Assembly: GCA_934193515.1 (NCBI GenBank)
Contig: CAKPVJ010000038.1
Location: 1 to 20,006, forward strand
Length of the DNA stretch: 20,006 nt
Origin: an uncultured Megasphaera sp.
GTDB lineage: Bacteria; Bacillota; Negativicutes; Veillonellales; Megasphaeraceae
Direction of reading: 5' to 3'
The translations under genes were made by a program, and so were the position numbers. Below the pieces are notes generated by a model. It had not been told where the DNA came from. It worked only from the letters and a program-made list of their open reading frames with translations, and ran no database searches. Positions 14,137 through 20,006 of this stretch are shown here, piece by piece. Every line of letters starts with the position of its first letter. Position 1 is the stretch's first letter.

Positions 14137-14712
14137 GGTCAACACCTCCATTTCCTTTTCATCGCAGTTGGAAAAATACGCTGCCCAGGTTCCTAATTTC
14201 GTTAATTTCTTGATGTCACTGTACGTAAATTTTTTGATTTCTATAAAGTGCATGGCAAAATGGTCTGTCAGACGCTGTTTTGATAAGTCGTTGCAAATAT
14301 GGTAAATGTTGTGCCATGCCGTTTCCGGTAAATAGTCAAAATCCAGTAAGATAATCGATATGGTCGGCTTCAGCTGCGTATATTGTTCTTTTTCTTTCAG
14401 CTGCGAGCCATACAGACCGGCCCAATAATACAAAAATCGTTCGGACAAATAAGAATGTTTCAGCACCTGTACTTCAATGTCGATTTGTGTTCCCCGGTTC
14501 GTCTGAGCCAGGATATCGAGCTTGCTCAACTTTTCATGTTCAAAATCGGGATCTTGGTCTTTGTCCAAAAAAATGACTTCCTCGATTTGCGTTTCTTCAT
14601 TTTCATACAGCACGGCATTTAAAAACTGAATCGTCAAATGCTTACGCTGTTCGCTGCCCAATAGATACTTGAAATAAAAATCATTCATTCGGTTAATCTT
14701 GAGGGTATTCAT
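13777..14712 (-). CDS. Rpn family recombination-promoting nuclease, locus B full-length copy
   Basis: A 311-residue near-copy of the locus A protein. D66, E80 and Q82 of the PD-(D/E)XK core are conserved, and the first 230 residues differ at only a few positions (for example D33A, V47I, I143L). It lacks the IEIGEKRGEERGRK block of copy A, has a GREE variant repeat, and ends NEQSQSQ. The promoter region is also duplicated. It is followed by two free-standing C-terminal ORFs, overlapping through a duplicated junction. It lies in inverted orientation to locus A, with the molybdenum operon between. Confidence 0.9.
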   Translation of the reverse strand: MNTLKINRMNDFYFKYLLGSEQRKHLTIQFLNAVLYENEETQIEEVIFLDKDQDPDFEHEKLSKLDILAQTNRGTQIDIEVQVLKHSYLSERFLYYWAGLYGSQLKEKEQYTQLKPTISIILLDFDYLPETAWHNIYHICNDLSKQRLTDHFAMHFIEIKKFTYSDIKKLTKLGTWAAYFSNCDEKEMEVLTMSNTVMKDVAKAENAFTSDETMRYKYMLREKAIRDYYSGLDDARQEGVKQGLEQGLAQGREEGLAQGREQGLAQGAQQEKIANILGMLREGIEVSVIAKITSCPVAEIQQIANEQSQSQ

Positions 14713-14772
14713 CGCCGCGTTTCTCCTTGTATTGTATCATATTTAGCGTGTCGGCACTATTTTTATACGAGC

Positions 14773-14828
14773 AGTATAGCATACGAAGATTAAAGGATGA
14801 TTAAAATACGATTAGAATTAGATTAAAA
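14773..14828 (-). promoter_or_regulatory. rpn promoter, locus B: four 11-bp direct repeats plus -10 box
   Basis: Minus strand 14828 down to 14785 reads TTTTAATCTAA, TTCTAATCGTA, TTTTAATCATC, CTTTAATCTTC, then 6 bases and TATACT (14773-14778). Spacing is identical to locus A although the third and fourth units differ in sequence; the third unit is closer to TTTTAATC than its counterpart. Preserved period despite base changes supports a functional protein-binding array. Confidence 0.6.
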
Positions 14829-14849
14829 TTTGACGGTGAACAAGCCAAC

Positions 14850-14899
14850 AAAAAGGGAACGGAGCATTGAGAAACTATTTCTCATGCTGCCGTTCCCTT
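14850..14899 (-). terminator. Terminator of the adhesin gene
   Basis: On the minus strand AAGGGAACGG, AGCATGAGAAA, loop, TTTCTCAATGCT, CCGTTCCCTT form a long hairpin (14853-14899, about 20 bp with small bulges) followed by TTTTTG. It lies 30 bases after the adhesin stop codon. Confidence 0.9.
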
Positions 14900-14928
14900 G
14901 ATATCACGTATTCAGTTGTCTGTGTACT

Positions 14929-17900
14929 TTATTTATTTGTGTTGGCTTTGACCGTGCGAACACGCTGAATCGTCGGATTGCCTGCTTTGTCTTTGGCAAC
15001 TGTATCGACAGTGAAGTATTCTAATTCATGCGAGAATTCGCTGAGGATCTTGTCAGACAAGACTGCGCCTTTCGTCATAGCACGATACAAGATAGCTGCA
15101 AATTCATACCGCGTCATCGGACGGTCTCCGGCAAAGTTGCCATCCGGATAGCCTTCGATCATGCCGTTGCCGGCCAGCTGTGCTACGTATTCGTAAGCCC
15201 AGTGATTCTGCGGTACATCCGGGAAGAGCTGCAGTTTGGATGTATCTATCTTCTTACCTGCATTGGCATCGAGCATAGCTGACTTCATAGCTTCCAATTC
15301 ACCGCGCAGTTCTTTAATTTCCTTCGCCATCGCTACACGAGAAGTTGATACATGACTGCTTCCGGAACCTAGTTTGAAGCTTACGCCGGCATTAACCATG
15401 TTTTCCCCATTACCAAAGGTTCCGCCTACAGAGAACATCGTGTCTTCATTCGGACGATAGTATGCCCCAACAGCAGCTGCATTGGTGCCGCGGTAGTTGC
15501 CATAGCCTGCCGCAAAGTCCCACTTCGCATCCGGATCAAAATCCAATGGATGTAATGCTGCCAAAGCCGCAGCACCGGCACCGACTTTGTTGACACGGTT
15601 GTCGAGATTGCTGATAGAATGGCTCAGTGACGAAATGTTGGTTGCGTTGTTGGCAACTTCTTGATTGGTTTTATACAGTTGGCTGCCATTTACAGCGTCC
15701 TTAGAGGTTTCGCTGATATCACCATCAGCTACTTTGGTAATCTTTTGGTCATTAGCATTCAGACCACTATCGCTTACATAGGTCTTGCCATTAACCTTTA
15801 AGCCGTCATTGCTGATAGAGGTTTGACCTGCGGTTACAGCAGTTGCGGTTACGCTTACGTCTTTACCAACCTTCAGACCATCGTTGTTCATTACAGTTTG
15901 GCCGGTAGTTACGCTGTCAAGTTTAATATCTTTGTCCAGAGCAACCTTGTATTCCTTGCCACCGTCTGTATTGGTGTCTTCGGTTACAGTGATGTTGTCA
16001 TCTGCTGCAACAGTGGTGTGCTGTTTAGCAAGCTTTTCAACACCATCTACACGAGTATTCAGGTTACCGATAGCGTCAGCGTTATTCTTGATAGCAGTTT
16101 CATTAGCAGTTACGCGGCCATCAAGCTTAGAGATAGCTTCAGTGTTATTCTTGATAGCAGTTTCATTTGCAGCTACGCGGTCATTGGTTTCTTTCAGTTG
16201 GCTGCCGTTGATAGCGTCAGTAGAGGTGCTGCTGATTTCGCCTGCAGCTACGCCGCTGATTTTGCCGTCTTGGTCAATGGTAACCTTATCGTTAACCTTA
16301 ACATTGCTGCCGTCCATAACGATGGAGGAAGCGCCGTTGGAAATCTTGTTGCCGGTTACGTCGATATCTGCCAGTTTTGCACCCTTATCAGCATATACGC
16401 AATCTTTGGTTGCAATAGCGCCAGTAGCTTCGATAGTACCGTTAGTACCGCTGATGCTTACATATTTGCCGGTCAAATCGCCAAGCATGATATCCTTGTT
16501 CAGGTTAACCTTGTAAATCTTTTGACCGTCATTATCAAATTCTTCAACATTGATGTTGGAGCCGTTTACAACCTTGCTGTGTTTGCCTGCTTCGGTTGCT
16601 ACTGCATGCAGCTGGCTGCCATTTACAGCATCGGTGGAATCAGCGGTTACTGCGCCTGCTGCTACGCCGGAAATCTTGCCGTCTGCAGCAACAGTTACTT
16701 TACCAAGCTTAGCACCTTTAGTGGTGATTTGGCTGTAGTTGCCGCTTGCATCGCCTACGAACAGTTCGCCGTCACGCAGTGCGGAATGACCGGTATATAC
16801 GCCGTTTTGCAGTACTACGTTGCCGATTTCGCCTGCAGTTGCGGTTACTTTGCCGTCTTTATCTACTACGAAGCTGCCGTTTGCACCATAGAATGCGCCG
16901 TTGCTGTTTACGAAGAACGGTACGGTACCGTTTTCATTTGCAGTACCTACGGACAGATTGTATTTTGCGTTCAGTGCATTGGTCTGGATGGAGTTTACAC
17001 CGGCAATGTTGCCTTTTTCATCGATGGTTACCTGACCAAGTTTAGCGGATTTCGGAGTGATTTGGCTGTAGTTGCCGTCTGCATCGCCAATAAACAATTC
17101 ACCGTCACGCAGTGCGCTGTTCTTGTAGAATACGCCGTTGTTCAGAACTACGTTGCCGATTTCACCTGCAGTTGCGGTTACTTTACCGTCTTTATCTACG
17201 GAGAATTTATTGTGTGCTGCGTAGAATGCGCCGGTGCTGTTTACAAAGAACGGCATAATACCGTTTTCATTTGCAGTACCTACGGACAGGTTGTATTTGG
17301 AGTTCAGAGCGTTGGTCTGAACGGAGTTTACATCAATGTCTTTGTTCAGTTCAACTTGAACTTTAGTACCGTCATGGCTTACGCTGATGTTCTTGTCGCC
17401 GCTGAAGTCAACATAATCGCCAGGTTTAACATTGGTTGCTTCGGTTGCAACACCATTGGTAGCCAGGTTCCAGCCCATGTTAGCAGTTGCACCTACTGCC
17501 TTCAATTGGCTTACGTTTACAGCATCGGTACCAGCTACGCCTGCTGCAACGCCTGCAATACGACCGTCATTGTATACGGTTACTTTATTGTTGATGGTTG
17601 TAGTATCACCAAACAGGGTAATAGCTGCGCCTTTACCGTTGGTCAGTTCGGTTGCTGTGCCGTTCAGAGTAAGGCTTGCACCGTCATTGCTGATAGATTC
17701 GATATCTTTCAGATCTTTGTTCAGTTCAACCTTAACAGTTTTAACGCCGTCTTTTGCATCCTTGCTTACGCTGACATTCTGGTCACCATTGAAGTCAACA
17801 TAATCATCGGCTTTTACCTCTTCTGCTTCGGTCAGAACACCATTAGCAGCAAGCTTCCAAGCGCTGTTCTTCAGTTGGCCTACGTTTACAGCATCGGTAT

Positions 17901-19065
17901 CTGCAGTACCTTCAGCTACATTGGTAATTACTTTATCGTTAGCATTCAGACCGCTTTGGGTGATGTAAGCTTCGCCGCCAAAGCCAACGCCCTTCTCAGC
18001 ACTCATGAAGTAATCGCCGGCATTTACGCTGTCAACATTAAGATTTCTGTTCAGTTTAACATTAACAAGAGTAGCAAAATCGTTTTCTTCCTTGCTTACG
18101 GTAATATTTTCATCGTCACCGCTGAAGTCAACGATAGCACCGGATGTAACTTTAGTCGGGTGGGTGATTTCTTTTCCGGTAGAAAGATTCCAGCCTGCAT
18201 CTTCAGTTGCAGCCTTCAATTGTGCTACGTTTACAGCATCGGTAGCTTCAGTACCTGCTGCAACATTGGTAATTTGACGGGTAAGGTTTTCGCTGCCTAC
18301 AGATACAGCACCGGCATTTGCTTTCCAGGCAAGGCTGTCCGCACCTTCAGGAGCAAAAGCGCCAACAACACCGGATTCTCTATCAGCAACAGAGGAGGCA
18401 CCAATTGCAACACCCCAACCTGCTTTTACTTCAGAATAATCACCTAAAGCAGTACCATAATCAACATTTGCCTGGCTATTATAACCAACAGCTGTAGAAG
18501 CCGTTCCCCAAGAACCTGCATATGCGCCGATAGCAGTAGACTGCGCACCAGCTTTTCTCCAGTCATCATGGGTTCTATTATAATCAGCATCAATGTTAGT
18601 CATGGTACCGATTGCAGTTGCATTATCACCACTTGCATAAGCTTGCTGACCTACAGCAGTACCGGCATAAGCGGTAAACTTGATATCATTACCTACAGCA
18701 ACACTAAAAGTTTGGTCTGCTTTGGTTTGGCTACCGATTGCGATAGAGTCAGTTCCGCTTGCAATAGCATCACGACCAATAGCAATACCAACCAAGCCGC
18801 TTGCTTGAGCATTATTGCCAATTGCAACACTGCCTTGACCGCTAGCATTTGCACCATCGCCAACTTCAATCTTTGTATCTGTCGGTGCCAAATTAGCAGC
18901 CATCGCCGGAGCCATGCTTGCACAGGTCATAACACCTGTTGCAATCAGCATTGTCAACAGCTTTTTGGTGGAGCAGCTTTTACTGCCATGATTTTTCGCG
19001 ATTTCGGACACAACAACGTATGCGCTGCGTGCATCACTCCAAATTACTTTGAATACTTTATTCAT
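14929..19065 (-). CDS. Trimeric autotransporter adhesin (YadA/Hia type) with C-terminal SLH domain
   Basis: A 1378-residue surface protein. Residues 1-57 are an extended signal peptide (MNKVFKVIWSDARSAYVVVS, ending AMA-A). Residues about 70-245 form a YadA-like head of repeats such as SIAIGS, AVGND and TAIGT. Next come at least six neck motifs of the form DAVNVxQL or DAVNGSQL along a coiled-coil stalk, and a 111-residue segment present twice. The YadA anchor that makes the outer-membrane barrel is at about 1160-1233 (WDFAAGYGNYRG, ending NAGVSFKLG). Unlike classic members, it continues with a coiled coil (1243-1270), an SLH domain (about 1281-1330, FPDVPQNHWAYEYVAQL) and a 48-residue tail. 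The anchor C-terminus faces the periplasm, so the SLH domain should grip the cell wall. It likely mediates adhesion or aggregation. Ribosome site AAGGAGG; 39 bases after the zinc-ribbon gene. Confidence 0.95.
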   Translation of the reverse strand: MNKVFKVIWSDARSAYVVVSEIAKNHGSKSCSTKKLLTMLIATGVMTCASMAPAMAANLAPTDTKIEVGDGANASGQGSVAIGNNAQASGLVGIAIGRDAIASGTDSIAIGSQTKADQTFSVAVGNDIKFTAYAGTAVGQQAYASGDNATAIGTMTNIDADYNRTHDDWRKAGAQSTAIGAYAGSWGTASTAVGYNSQANVDYGTALGDYSEVKAGWGVAIGASSVADRESGVVGAFAPEGADSLAWKANAGAVSVGSENLTRQITNVAAGTEATDAVNVAQLKAATEDAGWNLSTGKEITHPTKVTSGAIVDFSGDDENITVSKEENDFATLVNVKLNRNLNVDSVNAGDYFMSAEKGVGFGGEAYITQSGLNANDKVITNVAEGTADTDAVNVGQLKNSAWKLAANGVLTEAEEVKADDYVDFNGDQNVSVSKDAKDGVKTVKVELNKDLKDIESISNDGASLTLNGTATELTNGKGAAITLFGDTTTINNKVTVYNDGRIAGVAAGVAGTDAVNVSQLKAVGATANMGWNLATNGVATEATNVKPGDYVDFSGDKNISVSHDGTKVQVELNKDIDVNSVQTNALNSKYNLSVGTANENGIMPFFVNSTGAFYAAHNKFSVDKDGKVTATAGEIGNVVLNNGVFYKNSALRDGELFIGDADGNYSQITPKSAKLGQVTIDEKGNIAGVNSIQTNALNAKYNLSVGTANENGTVPFFVNSNGAFYGANGSFVVDKDGKVTATAGEIGNVVLQNGVYTGHSALRDGELFVGDASGNYSQITTKGAKLGKVTVAADGKISGVAAGAVTADSTDAVNGSQLHAVATEAGKHSKVVNGSNINVEEFDNDGQKIYKVNLNKDIMLGDLTGKYVSISGTNGTIEATGAIATKDCVYADKGAKLADIDVTGNKISNGASSIVMDGSNVKVNDKVTIDQDGKISGVAAGEISSTSTDAINGSQLKETNDRVAANETAIKNNTEAISKLDGRVTANETAIKNNADAIGNLNTRVDGVEKLAKQHTTVAADDNITVTEDTNTDGGKEYKVALDKDIKLDSVTTGQTVMNNDGLKVGKDVSVTATAVTAGQTSISNDGLKVNGKTYVSDSGLNANDQKITKVADGDISETSKDAVNGSQLYKTNQEVANNATNISSLSHSISNLDNRVNKVGAGAAALAALHPLDFDPDAKWDFAAGYGNYRGTNAAAVGAYYRPNEDTMFSVGGTFGNGENMVNAGVSFKLGSGSSHVSTSRVAMAKEIKELRGELEAMKSAMLDANAGKKIDTSKLQLFPDVPQNHWAYEYVAQLAGNGMIEGYPDGNFAGDRPMTRYEFAAILYRAMTKGAVLSDKILSEFSHELEYFTVDTVAKDKAGNPTIQRVRTVKANTNK
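16665..17330. repeat. Two tandem 333-bp units in the adhesin stalk
   Basis: Units 16998-17330 and 16665-16997 encode two 111-residue copies with shared strings such as YNLSVGTANENG, DKDGKVTATAGEIGNVVL and SALRDGELF. Spacing of matching bases is exactly 333, so frame is kept. Such in-frame units let stalk length change by recombination. Confidence 0.85.
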
Positions 19066-19104
19066 ATAGATATCCTCCTTCTTTTATATATACTTTTTCA
19101 GGTA

Positions 19105-19521
19105 TTATTTTTGTTCATACGAAACTTTCCGGCGTTTGTTAAACCAGCGTTTCCGGCAGTCATCACAGCAAAAAGCCCGGCGCCGGTCTTCGGGTGTCGT
19201 AACGATGACGATTTTCCCGCATTCCCGGCAAGTAAATTCTCGATGCATTACTACTGAAGATACTTTTTTGGAATGTTTCCAATATAATTTTTCACAATGC
19301 TGTGAACAGAATTTAGTACGGCAGTCTCTGCCATCTGTTACCCGCACGTGTTTACCACACCGCAGACACGTAAATTCCCGTATAACGGGAGCATAAAGAG
19401 GCCCTTCGACACGGTTATCATTGATTCCATGGTGATTGGCATACCTCCTGCAGGTATATCCGCAGTATCGCTGGGTACTGCGGGTCGGAGTAAATTCTTT
19501 GCCGCAAACAGCACATTTCAT
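19105..19521 (-). CDS. Small protein with three zinc-ribbon motifs, upstream of the adhesin
   Basis: A 138-residue protein made of three similar Cys4 units, each C-x2-C, 13-16 residues, C-x3-C: C3/C6/C20/C24, C52/C55/C72/C76 and C98/C101/C118/C122. The pattern recalls treble-clef or zinc-ribbon DNA- or RNA-binding modules, and the protein is rich in Arg and Lys (tail NKRRKVSYEQK). I do not recognise a named family. The adhesin begins 39 bases downstream with no clear promoter between, so they probably share a transcript. Its ATG overlaps the stop of a three- or five-codon upstream ORF (ATGTTCGTATGA) whose ribosome site is GGAG; the gene's own ATG is about 15 bases from that site, so its translation may depend on coupling. 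A regulator of the adhesin is a guess. Confidence 0.75.
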   Translation of the reverse strand: MKCAVCGKEFTPTRSTQRYCGYTCRRYANHHGINDNRVEGPLYAPVIREFTCLRCGKHVRVTDGRDCRTKFCSQHCEKLYWKHSKKVSSVVMHREFTCRECGKIVIVTTPEDRRRAFCCDDCRKRWFNKRRKVSYEQK

Positions 19522-19539
19522 ACGAACATGGTCATGCTC

Positions 19540-19563
19540 CTGTCATTCCATACTGAATGGCAG
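19540..19563. repeat. Imperfect inverted repeat at the zinc-ribbon gene ribosome site
   Basis: CTGTCATTC (19540-19548) and GAATGGCAG (19555-19563) pair at 8 of 9 positions with a 6-base loop. One arm touches the GGAG that serves the short upstream ORF, so the hairpin could limit ribosome entry, or the site could bind a regulator. Confidence 0.4.
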
Positions 19564-19614
19564 ACAGGTGGTAACCAGTAATTGGAAATAACAAACGAAT
19601 GCAAACATGCCAAA

Positions 19615-19642
19615 AAGGACAGTATATGCCTACACTGTCCTT
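19615..19642 (-). terminator. Terminator/attenuator hairpin upstream of the zinc-ribbon gene
   Basis: AAGGACAGT (19615-19623) and ACTGTCCTT (19634-19642) form a perfect 9-bp stem with a 10-base loop. On the minus strand the stem runs straight into five T, so it can stop minus-strand transcripts between the short ORF at 19708-19824 and the zinc-ribbon gene. A weak promoter-like pair (TTGGCA at 19608-19613, 17 bp, TATTTC) lies just after it. A second small hairpin (19669-19682, GCCCA/TGGGC) lies further up and is followed by seven T on the plus strand, where I see no gene that needs it. Confidence 0.7.
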
Positions 19643-19707
19643 CTTTATATCTATATGAAACAAGACGCGCCCATTCCTGGGCCTGTTTTTTTATATATGT
19701 GCCTTTA

Positions 19708-19824
19708 CTATCTTGTAAATACCCCCCCCCCCGTATATTGTTTAGCCGTCACCTCTCTGCCGATATGCATGATAGCCGTAAAACTAGTTGTAAAGTAAGA
19801 AATCATCAGTTGGACAGGATACAT
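19708..19824 (-). CDS. Short ORF with an 11-G tract; possible phase-variable leader (38 aa in this register)
   Basis: A 38-residue ORF (MYPVQLMISYFTTSFTAIMH onward). AAGGAGGTG (19831-19839) lies 6 bases before the ATG and a good promoter about 35 bases before that, so it is very probably translated. I recognise no family. Eleven G residues (19722-19732) encode a Gly stretch, after which four codons and TAG follow. With 10 (or 13) G the frame would instead stay open for about 70 more codons, through the hairpin at 19615-19642, giving 101 residues and stopping at 19518-19520, within the ATGA that starts the zinc-ribbon gene. With 12 (or 9) it stops soon at TAA. Either a small peptide gene or a switchable leader. 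Confidence 0.6.
   Translation of the reverse strand: MYPVQLMISYFTTSFTAIMHIGREVTAKQYTGGGVFTR
19722..19732. repeat. Mononucleotide tract of 11 C (G on the coding strand)
   Basis: Eleven consecutive C on the plus strand, by far the longest G/C run in the window, inside a short translated-looking ORF. Such tracts gain or lose units by slipped-strand replication and are classic contingency loci for surface structures. The length in any one assembly may be a population majority or a sequencing artefact. Confidence 0.9.
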
Positions 19825-19857
19825 GATTTTCACCTCCTTACATTTTATGATAATTTT

Positions 19858-19886
19858 ACTATAGCATAATGTGGAAGGAATGGCAA
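19858..19886 (-). promoter_or_regulatory. Sigma-70 promoter of the poly-G leader ORF
   Basis: On the minus strand TTGCCA (19881-19886), a 17-bp spacer, and TATAGT (19858-19863). Transcription would start near 19851, about 27 bases before the ATG of the short ORF. It is the best promoter upstream of the zinc-ribbon and adhesin genes. Confidence 0.75.
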
Positions 19887-19910
19887 GATATCCGGAATAA
19901 AGCATTCGCA

Positions 19911-19930
19911 ATATATACTTTAGTATATAT
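19911..19930. promoter_or_regulatory. 20-bp palindrome upstream of the leader promoter
   Basis: ATATATACT-TT-AGTATATAT is a perfect inverted repeat with 9-bp arms, about 25 bp upstream of the -35 box of the leader promoter. It has no U-run, so it looks more like a protein-binding site than a terminator. Confidence 0.5.
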
Positions 19931-19947
19931 ACAGCACTTTACAACTT

Positions 19948-20006
19948 TTACGCAGCCTCGGTAGTTACCGAAACCAGCTTACATAAGGCCTGAACTAAGT
20001 CCGTTG
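19948..20006 (-). CDS. Possible C-terminal end of a gene cut by the right edge
   Basis: One minus-strand frame is open from the edge for 18 residues (TDLVQALCKLVSVTTEAA) and ends in TAA. It reads like an amphipathic C-terminal helix, and a stop just before the intergenic palindrome and promoter would make sense of the layout. A perfect inverted repeat TCGGTA-GT-TACCGA (19958-19971) lies within it. Too short to identify; chance is possible. Confidence 0.3.
   Translation of the reverse strand, partial: TDLVQALCKLVSVTTEAA

Noticed and set aside
2539..14712. The two rpn copies as ends of a composite transposon
   Set aside because: Rpn-family proteins were once named putative transposases, but I see no terminal inverted repeats or target-site duplications at the outer edges, and the family acts as nucleases. 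The inverted duplication itself is real and is reported.
15823..18447. An 874-codon open frame on the plus strand, antisense to the adhesin
   Set aside because: It is a by-product of the repetitive, Ala/Gly/Val/Asn/Thr-rich adhesin codons. Its translation has no recognisable domain and it lies wholly inside a gene with clear domain architecture.
19582..19869. Plus-strand ORFs across the poly-C tract
   Set aside because: No ribosome site or promoter on that strand, while the minus strand has a strong promoter, perfect Shine-Dalgarno and a fitting layout.

Overview
The window looks like a chromosome segment of a diderm Firmicute (class Negativicutes, perhaps a Megasphaera-like or Veillonella-like genus). 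The main clue is the large adhesin on the right: a trimeric autotransporter (extended signal peptide, YadA head, YadA outer-membrane anchor) carrying an S-layer-homology (SLH) domain, a wall-binding module of Firmicutes and of Negativicute outer-membrane tethers. Strong AGGAGG-type ribosome sites and Clostridia-like molybdenum accessory genes agree. The genus is inference. Almost every gene is on the minus strand; the exception is one rpn locus near the left end.

Left (1-2373, minus): a type I restriction-modification operon, read half-size HsdS-like protein, HsdM, then HsdS, which runs off the edge. Its promoter (TTGACA, 17 bp, TATAAT-like) is wrapped in inverted repeats. No hsdR is visible.

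Two rpn loci (2423-3892 plus; 13187-14828 minus) are near-copies in inverted orientation. Each has a full-length Rpn PD-(D/E)XK nuclease with an internal Shine-Dalgarno and ATG in front of its C-terminal domain, then free-standing copies of that same C-terminal part. This matches the published principle that Rpn nucleases are held in check by a small protein made from inside their own gene, but here the presumed inhibitor part has also been copied out in tandem. Both copies share a promoter with four exact 11-bp direct repeats, typical of OmpR/PhoB-family sites.

Between them (4023-12950, minus) is a compact molybdenum operon: modE-like regulator, moeA-like gene, moaC, moaA, a MOSC-MogA fusion, modA, modB, modC, then xdhC, yqeC and a mocA-like cytidylyltransferase. 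Together they take up molybdate, build molybdopterin, and mature a molybdenum hydroxylase, probably of the selenium-dependent type. The hydroxylase itself is not in the window.

Right (14929-20006, minus): the 1378-residue adhesin is preceded by a small protein with three zinc-ribbon motifs, and before that by a short ORF with an excellent promoter and ribosome site that contains a run of 11 G. In the present register this ORF stops at once after the run. With one G fewer it would stay open through a terminator-like hairpin and stop on the ATG of the zinc-ribbon gene. I propose a phase-variable leader controlling the adhesin operon; this is the most novel-looking structure here and is a hypothesis.
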